From Synanceia verrucosa (Eukaryota; Chordata; Actinopteri; Perciformes; Synanceiidae): 64,000 nt of DNA. The translations under genes were made by a program, and so were the position numbers. The stretch is taken from assembly GCA_029721515.1 (NCBI GenBank), contig CM056562.1:5562963-5626962 (forward strand), in the 5' to 3' direction. A model generated the notes under the pieces. That model was not told where the DNA came from. It did not search any database and saw only the letters and a list, made by a program, of their open reading frames with translations. The first letter of the stretch is position 1. Each line of letters begins with the position of its first letter. Shown here piece after piece: positions 1 to 15,000 of the stretch.

Positions 1-3000
1 AAGGTGAGAACTGGTCAACAAGGACAAATTGAACAGACAACACTGGTAAACAGCAATGTGTTTCTTTATTACCTTCTCTCTCAGAAGCACTCAGGGTGTT
101 GTAGATGGAGTAAGGGTTGTTTTGGTTTAAGGATGGCTCCAGGAAGCATACAGGAAAAGTCACAGTCAGGGCTGCCAGACAAGCACCTGCTGCTGACCTC
201 TGCCTGAATAGGAACACTGTGTTAGGATGTAGACATGGAGCTGGCTAATGTCCAAACTACATATAACTCCATGGAAGAAGATTATTAATGTAGGTTTCAA
301 GGCCAGCTACTTTCTTTTCTATCTATAAAAAAACTCAATCTTACCATGGCCTTAAAACATTTATCAATAGCCTTAGATGTATACATACTTGTAAGGTCCA
401 ACAATAATACATAATCAATGCAGGTGGACAACAGTGCAATATTTCATCATTTCTGTGATTTCTATGATAAGTGTCATGTGTACAGTTCACACAAAAACCT
501 AGGTCACAGTAAAATGACACAGTAATATATTGTAGGTATTACCCCTCCATGTAGATGCTGCTACTGGTACCAAGAGAGTAGAGGCTGTTGAGGATCCTGT
601 AACAGGAAACCTGGATATTCCCCACTGAGACAAGACAAGACAATGCTTAAAACTGAGATCCTTTTTAGGTTTCTTTCAGAAACCATCAAGGAGTGGGAAA
701 TCTGATCTACAATCACAGCAAGACAGATGAGCTGGACGGCTACTGATTCAGGTAATGAATGATTCTTGGAAGGTCATTATATTAGTGAGAGAGACAATAT
801 GCTCCTGTTGCTCTGTGACCACGAGTGAGACAACTAATGAGACCTGGTTTCAAAGATTTGGAAGGACAGTAGGAAGTTGAGTGGTTGAATGTCCCTGAGT
901 GATTTCAGCAGTGTAGAAGCCAGCTGTTCATCCAGCCCCCCCATCCTGAATGGTCTAGGAAGGTTGTTAAGAGGCTTCATTTGTGATTGTGCATTTCAGG
1001 GTGTATTTTATGATGTAAAACACCTCCTACACCTACGATAATTTGAGATATTATTCCTCAGTCTACATCCCTTACCTAGAAGGTCCACGCCATAGTTTTG
1101 GTTGCCAAGATGCTGGAAGAGGGAAGTGAGGGTGGGAAGGAGAACGGAGGTTGTGAAGCTGAGAACCTTGGCCGCTCCTCTAGCCTGTTGACTTCTACTC
1201 TGTGGCAAACAGACTAAGGTCACAGAAAGGTTTTCCACGGTCATCTCCAGATCAGCTGCAGCTGCCTCAAAGAATGAACGCAGAGATGTTTGGATGGACT
1301 CTGGGGCTGACTTCATCAATATCCTGAAGCCAAGGGTGAGAAAATGTCAATTAATGCTGTGTGACTAGCACAAATGTGTGTGTATGTATAGTTATAAAAT
1401 TTAATAGATTTAAGCAAAAACAGACTTAAAAAAACTCAATGTTGACTGAGTGACGTAGAAAAATAAAGTACTTAAGATGCCATGCACCGTCTGTTTTGGC
1501 AAGCAGTAATAAAATCTGTTAAGTAGACTAAATGAGTTTTTAATCTATCCACCAGACATCAATCTCAATCGCTGCTGAGTCTAGATTATACTACTGGCGT
1601 CATGCTTCAGGTATTGTCCTCAGGGAGTAAAATTGAGATCAACCACAATTAGATAGCATCAGTGTATCAGTGGCTCAATAACACCAGTCATCTCATCTTC
1701 AGACATGTGATGTGACCGCAGGCAGAGCAAGGAGATTGATTCAGGCCAAGTGTGACAGTAGTGCCATCTAGCTACCTGGCATCCAGAGCCTGAGCCAGAA
1801 CATGGAGGCAGCTTGTAACTGATGAGGCTTCGTTTCCTGGAACGACACACACACACACACAAAATCAAAAGAAGAACACTTTGCAAGACAAAAAGACATG
1901 CAACCACAGAACAAACATAAATATGCAATAACTTAGATGAATCTCATTAAATTGCATCGTGGAAAGCAAATCAAGGAATCAACTAACATGAGAAGTGGGA
2001 AAACTGATTCTGAATAAGCTCCATTTTCTTACCAAAAAGTGAGATCCTGTGTCTTACTAGGGCTGCAATCTTACAAAAGAGGCTGGATGTGAGGAGAAAA
2101 GACAAGTGCAGTAATGAGGAGAGAGGAGTGGAAGAAGTAATTATGGGACACACAATCAGAAGAGAGAGCGAAGCTTCTTCTCTTTAGAAAAACTGAACTT
2201 AAAAAAAATATGCCAAATGTCTGAATTGCCTCAATACAACAAAATGTGCAAGCACATAAGAAAACTTAAAAATAATAATAAAGCTAGCATAATCAGCTCA
2301 TTATGCATTTTATTGGTGTTGACACACACCTTGCAATCACCTCCTTTTCCTTTTTTGATGCATGGCTTCTTGAGCAGAGAGAAGTGGACAGGAAATACAG
2401 ACGGTGGTTCTTCACATATTGTTCCAAAAGTGGAAGGATAACCTGTTGGATGGAGTAATAGTTAAAGTATCTTGATGAATTAACGTTTTACCCACATTTC
2501 CTTTAAATTTCTCTGACCACGGTAGCTTAAAAATGCATTTACGCTGTCTGACAACATCACACACATTTTGTGCGTGCTTGTCCTTGTGCTTCACTGAAGC
2601 TACATCACACCTGCTGAGAGGAATCTCTAAGTCAAAGACTCATTTTTTTATGGCTGCACCATTACATCAAAATAGATAACTGAAGATGCTGTCAGGTCAA
2701 AACATTTTCCCTCAATCTTACTGATTTAAATGTCTTCGTTCCTTCATACCAACACTTCAGTCATGGATGGTCATGACTAGAATTTCAAAAAGGTTTGGCA
2801 GTCGTAATAATGAGTTGTGGGAGAAACGTTTTTCATTTTATTAGTCGTTGTGGAGCAGTTCAGAGACAGATAGACAGCCAGCCAGACAGGAACATGTGTG
2901 GTTGAGGAGGTGTGGGGTGTAGAGATTTGAGGCATGACTGTTCATGGTGCTGGCTGACTGGGTCTGACTCAGTGGGTTCCATCAATGGAAAATAAACCCT

Positions 3001-6000
3001 TTTCATTCGCTGCCTCCTGAGAGGCAGAACTGTGTGGGAAGCTTTAATCAATGTCCTGATGGCAATCGACACGCCCACATGGATTTCCCAAATGGTTAAA
3101 TAAATTACACATCCACAAAGGTTTTACTTAGAGGGGTTGCCCATGGCAACCAGCTAACAAAACTAATTAGATGACATGAATGAAATAAGAAAAAAAGGGC
3201 TGAGGAAAGATCCAATTGGAATAATTAAATTGGAAAGCGGCTGAGTCAATGTCAGAGATTCCTTATCAGACATAAGATTTCAACTATATTTTGGTATGTA
3301 CTGGATCTTAGGCAAACCTTGTGAAAAAACTGAAGCTGCTCTCCTTTAGACGTCTGTCCTCTGGCTTGCATCACCTCTGGAAAGAAAAACACAATGAAAT
3401 ACAAAATCAAAGACTTAAACTACCGTGACACAGCAGAGAAAATATCGTTGGAATAATATAAATATCAGAATTATTTCTAGGTCAGTTTCACATAAGGCAG
3501 TTCACCAGTTCACATCACCAGGCCTGCTGTGAGCTAATTTATGATTCAAATCAAATGTACCCTGAGGCAGACTAGCTTTATGTAAACACAAGAGACTGTT
3601 GTTCATTAATGATAAGGTATGAAGATTCAAGGATCACTGATACCATGAAAAAGTCTGTGTATGTATGTATCTATCTATCTATCTACCTACAGTATCTCCC
3701 TATGGATTTACCTATCTGCATATCTATCTATCTATCATCTACGGATCTATCTCTCCATATATCTATCTATCTGTGTATCTATTTATCTGCGTATCTATCT
3801 ATCTATCTATGGATCTACCTATCTCTCTATTTATCTATCTATCTATCATGTGTTTTATTTCTTTTTGGCCTTCATCAACACTATCATCTCACCTAGCTCC
3901 AGCATGTGCTCTTGGGCATCCTCGGTGTGAGACAGCAGCTGCTGAAGCAGAGTGTAGCTAAAGCAGTTTGCTATGGCTGCAAATTCCATCTCCACTGTCT
4001 TCCGATCCCTGTAGAGGAAGTTAAATCAGACAGGGATAATGAACACTACTGCTGGAAAAGACCGTCAACTCTAACCTTACTCACTGTATAATCTGGAGCA
4101 GAAAGGCCTGCAAACCACTGTGACATGAAAATGAGACTCCTCATCTGCTACCCTACTCATACATATTGTTTCACCTGCAATCACAAGCTCATTCTGTACT
4201 GACCTCCACACAGTATAGCCATTGAGCTGAAGAAACTTGAGGACATCCTGGGCTCTCTCTCTGAATTTGGTCTTCTCCTTGGCAGTCAGGGTATCAAAGG
4301 GTACAAGCATCGAACGGACACCCCCTCCTGAGATCAGACATTGGCCAAATGCAGTTTTACTAAGTGATCTGTACTTACCATGAGATGAGAGGACTTGATG
4401 AAATATCATATAATAATTGTTGACACCACGGCATGATACCTTTACTCTCAAGTTCCAGTTTCTTCCTCTTAGCCCAGGCACTGTGGTAGTTTTCAGCCAA
4501 CTGTTCAGCCATAGCCTAGAGAAGAAAAGGGAAGAAAAAGTCAAATTAATTCTCAGCTGGCAGGCAAGAGACTCTCAATCCCTTTTAAAAGGAGCAGACA
4601 GCATCGTAACGGATCAGGAGGGGAGTCCAGGTCGACTTCTCAAAAAAGAAAAGGACTTTTTCACTGAATTTGTCGCCATCCTTTTAGTAGAAGTAGTATT
4701 AGTAGTTAGACTACAACTGTACTGCTGCAATCCCAGCTTACATTGCTGTCTGTAAGGTAAGGCAGGATAGTAAACTGGGATCACAAGCTCAGTTAGAGAA
4801 ACAATAATGATATATATATTACACACACAGTATATATGTATATACACACACACATATACGTATATACATATATACCCATATACTGTATGTATATATGGGT
4901 ATATATACATATATACATATAAATAACACTTTTTTTGATAAGATAAAACAAACTTTTTGCAAGATATCCTCAAGATATGTGATGGAAAATGGATTCTGTG
5001 GATATCCACTTTCTGCTAATCCCATGAAGATTGGAGGAAAAACTATGCATGCATGCATGCTCAAAAAGCAAATGCTGCAATAATCTCAAAATGTGAAAGT
5101 TTTTGATAACATCATTGCATGGCTTTTTCTGTGGTGTTCCTCAAGGTCTTGGTGTTTTGATGTTTTTAAATAGTTTTAGCACCATGTCTGTGTACCAAAT
5201 TGTATCAACCCCAAAATATTGCAACAACTAATGACATGTTCTAGTCATAAATCATAAATCCATGCTCTGTTACACCTGTGCTGAGCTGCATCTCAAATGT
5301 ATCTTCAGGTTCCCAGCTTTCAGATGATGTAAAGGTGTTGACCTGCTATCTCTCCCTCTCTCTCTCCCTGTCCTTTCCTAAAAAGACACAATGAATTACT
5401 TACACACTGGTCCCATGATAAAGTGATGGTGCTCATGTCCATAGGTTTGGGGCTGAAGGTTGATGCTCCTTCAAAAGACAACTAAGACAGACAACATATA
5501 AGTGTACTCAATTAGGGGAAACGTGTAGTCATGAATGAGATTAATTTTACTAGAACATATAAGTCAGGTGACCAGAGGATAACTGAATGTGGCCTGTATG
5601 GACTACATATACCTGTCCAGACTGAGATATTCTGCGAGTACAAGTATGCGTGCCAAATGCGTCTCCTTCTTTGGTTCTCTCGATGGTCCAGCCAAAAGCC
5701 AGCATACTCTTTATTGTTTCTTTAATGGCCCAGCGGTATGCCTCCTTCTCCTGGAAAACTCAGAAGGACAGTATTGATAATCCTTTATGATAAAACCATA
5801 TTTACTTACCCTTGGAAGGACAGCAGTACAGCAAAACATGCTCCTTATTGATATTTCAAAAACTTAAAAAGAAGCCCGTTGTCAACTCTATAAACTGAAC
5901 TCCATGAACTGAGGCATTTTAATCTTTTATATTACATACACCACCTTTAGTATGCTAATGCCTCTGAGATTTCACACTTCATTGATTTCTTTTTCTTCTG

Positions 6001-9000
6001 ACTCTACCTTCTCAGCCAGAGCCCTGTATGGCTTGAGGAGAGGGTGAACCTTGGTGCTTTCACATAGCTGCTCCCCATGAACCCAGCCATTGGCAAACTG
6101 ATGGAGACAAGACTCACATTTAATGAAAAACACACATTAGAAAATATGCAGACATCAACCAAGTTACTATGAGGAACTTTCAACTGTTTATGAAACAGTC
6201 TTCACTCAAACACTGATGCCTCTATATGGCATACATAAGTAAGACCAACAAGCATTCCTTGTTGGAATGCTTGTTGGTAGAATAGGCTGGAATAGGCTAT
6301 TCCTATATATTTATTCTTCATGTTTGTCATGCAGGTTCACCAGATTCAGCTTAATTGCTGCCTTTGACCTGCAGTATGAGCGCCAACATGAGGTGGAGAG
6401 CTCTAGCAGGAGCAGAGCTCTGCCACAACACTGACACCACATGGCTGGATTACTAGGCTTGATTGGAGGGAGGAAGACACAACTTTAAGTGGTCCTGGCA
6501 CATCAACTCTACTTTGTCAAAATTAACAGACTCTTCAGATCTGAGGAGTTATTTTTGTGATATTACCTTGTCCAGCGACCACTTCTCGTGAGTATGCTCT
6601 GCATACTTGTTCACTACAAATTCCAGTCTCTCTGGCAGTGACACACTAGTGCAGGGACAGAAATAATGCCAAAGTTAGCTCTTTCATGAAGTAACATTTG
6701 GATAGAACTGCACATTATCAATGGAAGACTTATTAAGAGCATGTAGATACAATCCTCTATCTACCAAATTACATCTTATGTTTCTAACCCAGAAATAAAC
6801 TGTGTTATTATTTATCAATAAGCATTAGATACCCCTGTCTTACTTGGAGGTATCTACAGGCTGGGGGTCAAAGTGTCCTTCTGTGTCCATCGAGTCTTTT
6901 CTCTCTGTACGAGACCCACAGCTTGGATCTATGTGGTCAGGAGGCAGAGCTTTGGCCACTGCAGACAGGCACTGGACACACAGTCTGAAGAACTGTGGCT
7001 GTAGATTCGGAGAAGGAAGGGAGGGTAGGAAACATTGTGTGGGAGGAAAGAAAGAAGGGAGAAGAGACAGCATGGGACATAATAATGCGTCAGATGAGTC
7101 AGAGGAAGCCTAAAGAAAGGGTTAAGTGCAGTAGTCAAAATACTGATGCAGCTATTGTGATAAAGTTGTTCTTCTGGGTAACAAAAAAAGACAGTGATTA
7201 CTGAGATGAAAATATAGGGAGAACAGTTTGTGATTATTATTAAGTATGAAAAAAGTATTAAGTATGAAAAACTGTTTGTCCACTTTTTAAAAGACAAAAG
7301 CCCTAAAAAGGAATAATACATAATCAATATACAGTACATCATAAAGTTGTTAGCCCTGTGTGTTATCGTGACATATGGTTGATAAAATTTGAACAGAATG
7401 TACAGGAGAGCTGACACCCAGCTGCAGAACTGAAAGAAAGTTAACACTATTTAGTTGAAGAAATCAGCTTTAATTCCTATATAATCACAGAAAAATCCTG
7501 AAAAATCATCTCCCCTTCTGCTCCTCCGTCTTACTTCTGTCAACAGAACGGGCAGAGGGCGAGAGGATTTTTCAGGAGTGATGATATTAGTGCGCCAACC
7601 TCCAAGTGCTCCCAAGTGTAATTCCACCACACATTATAGTTCTCCTTTTTATCCGCTTAGAAAATCCATCCATCCATTTTCGACTACTTATCCCCTCATA
7701 GGGTCGCGGGGGGGCTGGAGTCTATCCCAGCTGTCTTAGGGTGAAAGGCAGGGTACACCCTGGACAAGTCTCCAGTTCATCACAGGACACATAGAGACAG
7801 ACAACCACTCACACTCACATTCACACCTACAGTCAATTTAAATTAACCAATTAACCTAATCCCCATGCATGTTTTTGGATGGTGGGAGGAAGCCGGAGTA
7901 CCCAGAGAGAACCCACGCAAACACGGGGAGAACATGCAAACATTCCCGGGCCGGGAATCGAGCCCCATACGTTCTTGCTGTGAGGTGACAGTGCTAACCA
8001 CTACACCACTGTGCCGCCCTGCTTAGAAGATCGCCATGTTTTCCCTCCTCGCCCACACTGGCCCCATTTTGCAGTTTGCGTTCGGACCCGGCTTCGGTCG
8101 CCTTCTGGCTGCCGCCCGGTGATGGCCTGCTGCGTGCGGGCCAGGTGCTCCCTCGCTCTCTCGTCCCCCCTCCCTCCGGAGGGGAGCGCTCGGTTCGCGG
8201 GTCTTGCCTCATGGGCGGCGGTGGCCTCCTGTCTCCCCGGGTGTTGGGGTGGCTGGGGGGGTGTGGGCGGGGGGTGGGGGTGGATGGTGGGGTGGTTGGG
8301 GTTGGGTGGGCCCTCGTGTCGCTGGCCCCTTGGACCTGTCCTGGCCTCCTGGGAAGTGGTGGTTTCTTTCTCCTCCTGGTCGTTGGATCTGCGTGGTTCT
8401 CGGTGGCCCGGGTGGCTCTCTGGGTTTGGCATCGTCGATGCTCCCACTTCCCCGGGTTGTTGTGGACACCTGGCCGATCTGGCCATGAGGGGTCGTGGTA
8501 GACGCTCTGGGCTTCGGTGTTCTACACACATGCATGTTTTATCCAGACCTTATTAACTCCTCCCGAGTCACATTGATAAGTACTGATGTGAACTGCTAGT
8601 ATGTGCCAAATCATTCGTCCGACTTCTCACTAAGGTCATATTTTCTCCACATACTTCTTTCATTTGTGTTCTCGGTAGCCTACTCTATACGGTTAGGTTC
8701 TCCACTACTCTGGTGTTCAATACTGTTGGGTGTTGCGATGAAGGTGTTAGGAATGACACAGTAGCTTACACGTTTTTTTTTATTCCAATAGCACTGCCTG
8801 TCTGTGAACTTCCCTTTTTGTTTTGTCTTATCTCCCTGTCTGTCATTTATTTCCCCCTCTTATCACCCAGGTGTAGCACGTCCCTCCCTGGCTTATAACA
8901 GGAAATTCCAATAAATAAAGTAAGATTAGATTCCAGGGAGGGCCGGTGATGGTCACATACACGCACCAAATATTAATAGCTTTTGCTGCAAGACTAAAAT

Positions 9001-12000
9001 ATGCATAATCTCATAAAAGGTCGACACTTTTTTGTGGTGTTGAACAATGAGAACAATGCAGACAAAGTGAAAAAAATAAAAATAAAAAAAAAAGAAGATC
9101 GCCATGTTTTATTTTGTGCAACCATACTTGGGTCATATAACTACTCACGTAACCTTCCAAGGAAAGTACTGGGCTATGCTAAATGGTAACAAAATAGCAC
9201 CACGCACCAGAGCGATTGAGTGCACGCACAAGGACGAGAGAGGTATGTATCAACTTGTCTATGATCAGGGAAGAACATAGTTCAGTATGGAATATGGTAG
9301 TGTGTTCCTGAAACCTTAAGTTTTTTTCATTGGTGGACTTACCAATCATAAACATAGTAGTACAATAAATAGGGCAAGTGAGATGGTGTACGCCTAGCTC
9401 CACTACATATACATGCTCACACACATTCTGCTGAGGCTGTTTGATGTGGGTCGGGAATGATCTCAGTTTAGTTCTTTGATGTTTTCATGTTCTCAATCTG
9501 TAAAGTAAGTATCATTTCAGAAATATGCCGGTATATGTGAGATTCAGTTATTGCTTATGTCTCTCATATTTCCAACAACTCTGTTCAGTGGCAGGTGGTT
9601 TCATACCGGGATCTGAAAAACGTACGAATAATCTCAAGTGTGTTATATCTCCCACCCTCTAGTCCCTCCAGAAGTTTACTTTAGGAGAAAAGCAAATACA
9701 GATTTTGTCATTTCTTCTGAAATAAACTATGAGGATAATGGAAAAAAAGAGGGAAATGCGTGTGTGTCCTTTTCATATCATATAAGTTCGGTCATCCAAT
9801 CTACACAAAAACACTGCAAGCAGCAATAACATGAGCCAAGCAATCATACCATTCAGAACAAGCACTAAATTAGTCAACTGTAAATAATTTATGTGATTAG
9901 AGATTCAGTATGGTTCACCTTCTTTGCCAAGGCCTTAAATACGCCCCAGAACAACTTTCTTGACAGGAGAAGCTCCTCTTCAGAGGCTGAACCCTGATCA
10001 CCCTGCCCTCCAGCTAGTGAGTAGTACTTCCACTTCTGCTCATAGTGAGTGGTCAGGAGCTGGCAAATGAAAATATTGGAAAAAAAAAAAGTCAATAAAA
10101 TGTGTAACTTTAACTTGGTGCGCTAATATATTTTCACATATACCATAGTGAACTGCAATTTGTTAATCTACCCTTAGTGGCATCATGCTGTAGTCTGTGA
10201 GATGAGGAACATCAAAGATGAGACGTCGGAGAAGAGGCTGCATCATAGATGACTGGAGTTTACTGAGGACACCAATGAGGGCACAATTAGTCACATGAGC
10301 AGAAACACATCACATCCACCAACACACAGCAGATGAATGATGTTACGAGTGTCATCTCTCGGAGGAATGTCATATAATTGAGAAGAAGCCATGAGCATGA
10401 TGCAGCTAATGTGTTGACACTAATTAATATACATGGGGCAAAAACTTTACAGTGAGTCATTAAATAGAATGAGTGGGAATAAATGTGACTGCATCAGTTC
10501 ACAATAGTCTGCTGTTGTTTCTCAGTTCTCTCCTCAACATGTGATTTGATCAAACCCCAAAAACACTGTCAGATCAATGGATACACGGTGCTATCTGTAC
10601 AGTTGTTCATGACTTAAAAATGGCAGACCACAGAAGATGCAGCTTCAAAAAATAACAATGCACCGTAACATATATAATATATTAATGACATCAAATCAAT
10701 ATCCTATCTGCAGACAACAGCAGCAGCAACTCTTTTAAATAATAACGAAGTAGAGACAGAGCCATAACTAAAAGCACTACCTGCATACAGCCAACAAGCA
10801 AGCTTCAATAGTGTCTCGCTGAGCCTTGGTCAAGCTAAGAGCCCTGGAGAGACTGTAAACTGCCTGGATGAAAGAATCCACCAGCACAGCATGGTCCTCT
10901 AAAGGACAGAAGAGAGCTGAACATTTGGTGAGCAGAGGAAGCACAGATGTACACAGGTATCTGTTGAGAGCCAGGGCCATGTCAGTGGATCCTAAGTCAG
11001 CCTGCAATGACAGAGAGAGGTTTCACGTACAGAGTCCAAGTGGAACTAAACAGACAAGATGGACAGAGACGGCAGCAAGAAGAAGTGGGAGATGATGATG
11101 CATGCAGACTGAACAAAGGTTAGCTGATGACAAATCTACAAGGATCAGGAGGGAGGCATACTATTCCATGGAAACAAAACTTTCATTCATTAGAAGAAGG
11201 TCTTTATGAATTTTGAAATGTTTCTTAAAGTTACACAACCAAGACTTAGCAAAATACTTAAGTCCTGTTGCCAGGATTTTTCAACAATAACAATAATGTT
11301 AAGACATGGTACAGTCAATACTACAATACAATACTAACACTAAAAATGAACATTTTCCATAAGTGACAGGGATTGGATTAATACAAAGTTACACATGTTA
11401 AACTGGCTCAGTGTAGCAGGTGAACAGGGTAACAAAAGACAGTTATCTCTGCTCACAGTGTCAAGCAAGACAGCTGCCTGAAGGTCAGGCAGAAAGCCAA
11501 CTTCTAGGAGGTGGAGGAGATAATGCTGGTTCTCAATGCCATAAACTCGGTCCAGGAACAGAACCATAGCTGCCTTGTGGTCTGGGCAGAACACTGTGGA
11601 TAGGTCAGGCTCAACCACCAGACCATCTGGACAAACAAATGAAAAGTAAAGATGACATTATAACCAACATGACTGTGCATTTATCTTTATTATGTGCACC
11701 CTGTCTGTGTGTGTTTTATAATCCCTCACCCAGACTCAACCATTATCACCATCGTGTACAGGATGATGAAATGACAGAAATACTGTAAACGTGAAAAAAA
11801 TCTCACAGTGGGGCATTAAAGGTATAATGAGTATGGTTTTCCTAAAGAGCAAAGTATGTAGTATTTATTCATTTTGCTGGGTTCAGGTGTTTCTCTATTG
11901 CAGCTGTCATCCCTCTACCTCTCTCTCCCAGACCTTCATTCTGCCTTGGCTGACATTGTAATCAATGTTGTCTGAATCAGAAGCTTGAGCAAATCTGCTA

Positions 12001-15000
12001 ATTTTTCCTGTCTGGACATAAATACTATGCCCATTAGCTGTCTGACGAGAGAATAATAAAATATAAATGAACAGGCAGCCATTGCAGAGAAGGCAGAAAG
12101 TCCTTTATTCACCTCATAAATAGGAAAATTTTGTGTTACAATAGCAGTAGACAGTGCAACAAGGACCTATATGAACAATGGCTGTGCAATGGTTTAAAGC
12201 AAGCAGGATGTACTGTCGTAGGATTACCTGACAGGCTCATCTGACCTTTAGACACTGAAGGAATTTGAAAGGAGATGCTGATGACTCCCTCAAGATCCTG
12301 AATGGGGATGAGCGACCTCAGAATGGCTCTGATGCGGATGGCTTCTCCTTTGCCTTGTTGAATTAACTGGACAACGATTCAAAAATGTTGTTATTGCGCA
12401 GTCATTTAATGTTGAGTTGCAACACATTTTGTGGTACAAACACAATTTGTGTAAAAGTTGTGAAACTATGGAGAGAGTGTTTTGTTGATCCGTAAAGTCC
12501 CGTTCAGAAAGCTCATGAGAGGTGACCTTTTGGGGGAACTTGTTGGAGAGAGGAGTGCTGTACAGAGTTTGTTTGAGTTCAGAAACTGTAGCTTAGTGTT
12601 ATCGAATAGATTGTCAAAGATTGTGGCTGAATATTCAGATGATTTCAACAACATGGATGAGACTGTGAGATTTCAGAACAAGACTTTGAGCAGGACTTGG
12701 ACTCAACACACGGATGAAGTAAAAACGTCTGTAACAATCATGTAACAACCAGAGCCTGATTTGACAATTTTTTTCCCATCAGTCCCTTAAAAATAGGGTA
12801 GCCCTAGGTTCATTTAAGTCTAAACAGTATGTGGAGTAGGCCACAGTAGGGAATTTACCTTTCTGTGGAAAGGTAAATTCCTTAAAACGCAGTTTGCAGA
12901 CTTTCCCATTAGACCCTGTGCTTTAAGACATGATCGGATATTGATTCAAAAGGACCTCTGAGAGCTGGGAAGACACTCACATGCATCTCTGGAGCACAGC
13001 GTCCAAACAAGTCGATAAGGGCCGAGTAGAAGGTCATGATGGCGTGCCCCATGTGAATGAGGTCATCATCATTGTCCTGGATGACATCTCTGTTAGCGGA
13101 AACAATAATAATGGCCAAAAGCTTGTCATGAGCTAAAATCATTAATCATAATTTTTAACAGAATCAAATGACTGATTATCCCTAAATAAAGCAGCCTATT
13201 AGCAAGATAAGATCTTTCCTCCTAATTTCTAATGGCCTTAATATTTATTTAATATGCTGTCGGTCACAACAGATGAGATGCAGTAAGCTTCCTTAATGAC
13301 GCATCTTTAAAGTAATCAGGGTCATTAGACTGTATCATTGTTGTATTTAGCTTTTAACCTCTATTTACCAAGGGAGGGATGGCTGAACACAGATGCCGTG
13401 TTCCTGCCAAGAAATGCTCCAAAAAGCCTGAGAGAAAATAACTCCAGGAACTTACTGTGACAGGGCATAAATACAGCACTGAACAGGCTTGTACCCAATG
13501 AAATGTTTGACTACATACGGGTAGTTAGGGTGGCATGTACATTAAATCCTTATCCACATGCAATATCTTTCTCTCATTTAAAGTAAATAACTGTGATTGA
13601 CATCTCAATTATAAAATTATAACGTGATTTCATATTTTTCTGCTTTTTATGTAAAAAAGTAAATTTGGAAATTCATAGATAACAACAATAATTATATTTT
13701 AGCATTAATCAATCATATTGATTAAAGAGCTTGCACATACTGGTGGATTAACCATTACAGAAACAGAAAAAAATATTTTGGTAATCAGCAATACTGTTAA
13801 TTTAGGGCAGCAGTGGCAAAAACCTTACCATGAGTGGTGGAATAATAAATTTGTTAAGCATTGTGTATATACATAATAATAATGCATAAACATGCACCAA
13901 AAAAGTGTTGCAGTACTCAGTATTTAATACTGACAGTGTTGTGTTGGACTGATAGGTGGTGCAAGGTCCATCCATAGATGGGTCCTCTGAGATCCTGATG
14001 GCTTCCTCCATGGCTGCTAGGAGGCCACACCCCCCATCACCTCGTAGGGCAGGGCCAAAACACTCAGGCCGACGAATCAACAACCTCAACACCACGTAAG
14101 CGTTCTCTTCGACACTCTCACCTGTGCTCCAAAAATAGTACACAGAAAATAAAAACTCTTGGACTGGCTGAAAACGTGGGTTGTATGTTGGGGGCCATTT
14201 GTTTGTTTTAGATCTTATTTCTCTCAGATATTGTAATTGATTTTACAGGAAAGGAAATCAATATGGTGAAACCACACCAAGACGACAGATAGAATAACGA
14301 TAATCAGGTCAATATATGTAGAGCTTAAAGACAGTATAGAAAAGCGATACCACTGAAATCACTGAGAGGGATTTGGTATGGAAATTCATTCCCATTTGCC
14401 TGAACTGTCAACACCCTCAAGGACAATTTGAACTGTTGCCTTCAGGACGCTTACCAGAGTGAGAAAATCGATAGCAGGAGAACCACAGAGTTAATTACCT
14501 CTATTGCCGATAGCTTACTTGAAAGCATGACATGACGCAGCCTCTTGTGCAATTTTAACTTTATATTTAGCTCTTAGTTTATCGCACTGTAGAAAGTAAT
14601 AACTATGAATAGGTTACAAGTAATAATTAAGAAAATTCTGAATGATCAAACTGTGTGGAATAACACATTTAAAACTGTAAATGTCATTTAAGCTATCACA
14701 GGATGTCTTATGAATGGGAGAACCATTGGTAGAACAAAGAGGTTACCATTGCAGAAGACCGCAAAACGTAGAAAATCCAGATAACGCTCGCCCTCCACAG
14801 GGTTCCAACCGATTTCAGGATAACCTTTAGCCACTAGCATCAGACAGCTCTGGAGACCACAGCCAGCAAGGTACTGAACCACCTGGAGAGTAGATTAGAG
14901 CAGAACGGATACTAGGTGTCAAAGAAAACAAAGATGTCAAACAGAAATTACAGAGTCACTCATAAAACCTGAGCTGTCCATGAATTGGGTCCAGTCATGC

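Noticed and set aside
3609..3961. Three overlapping open frames of 89-98 codons on the plus strand
   Set aside because: They read the ATCT microsatellite in three frames and give Ile/Tyr/Leu/Ser runs. No gene.
4614..5064. 131- and 81-codon minus-strand frames
   Set aside because: Tyr/Ile-rich translation of the TA/CA microsatellite.
7994..8556. Long open frames on both strands (up to 181 codons)
   Set aside because: GC-rich 5' half of a retroposon with low stop density. Arg/Pro- and Gly/Trp-rich translations without a family signature.
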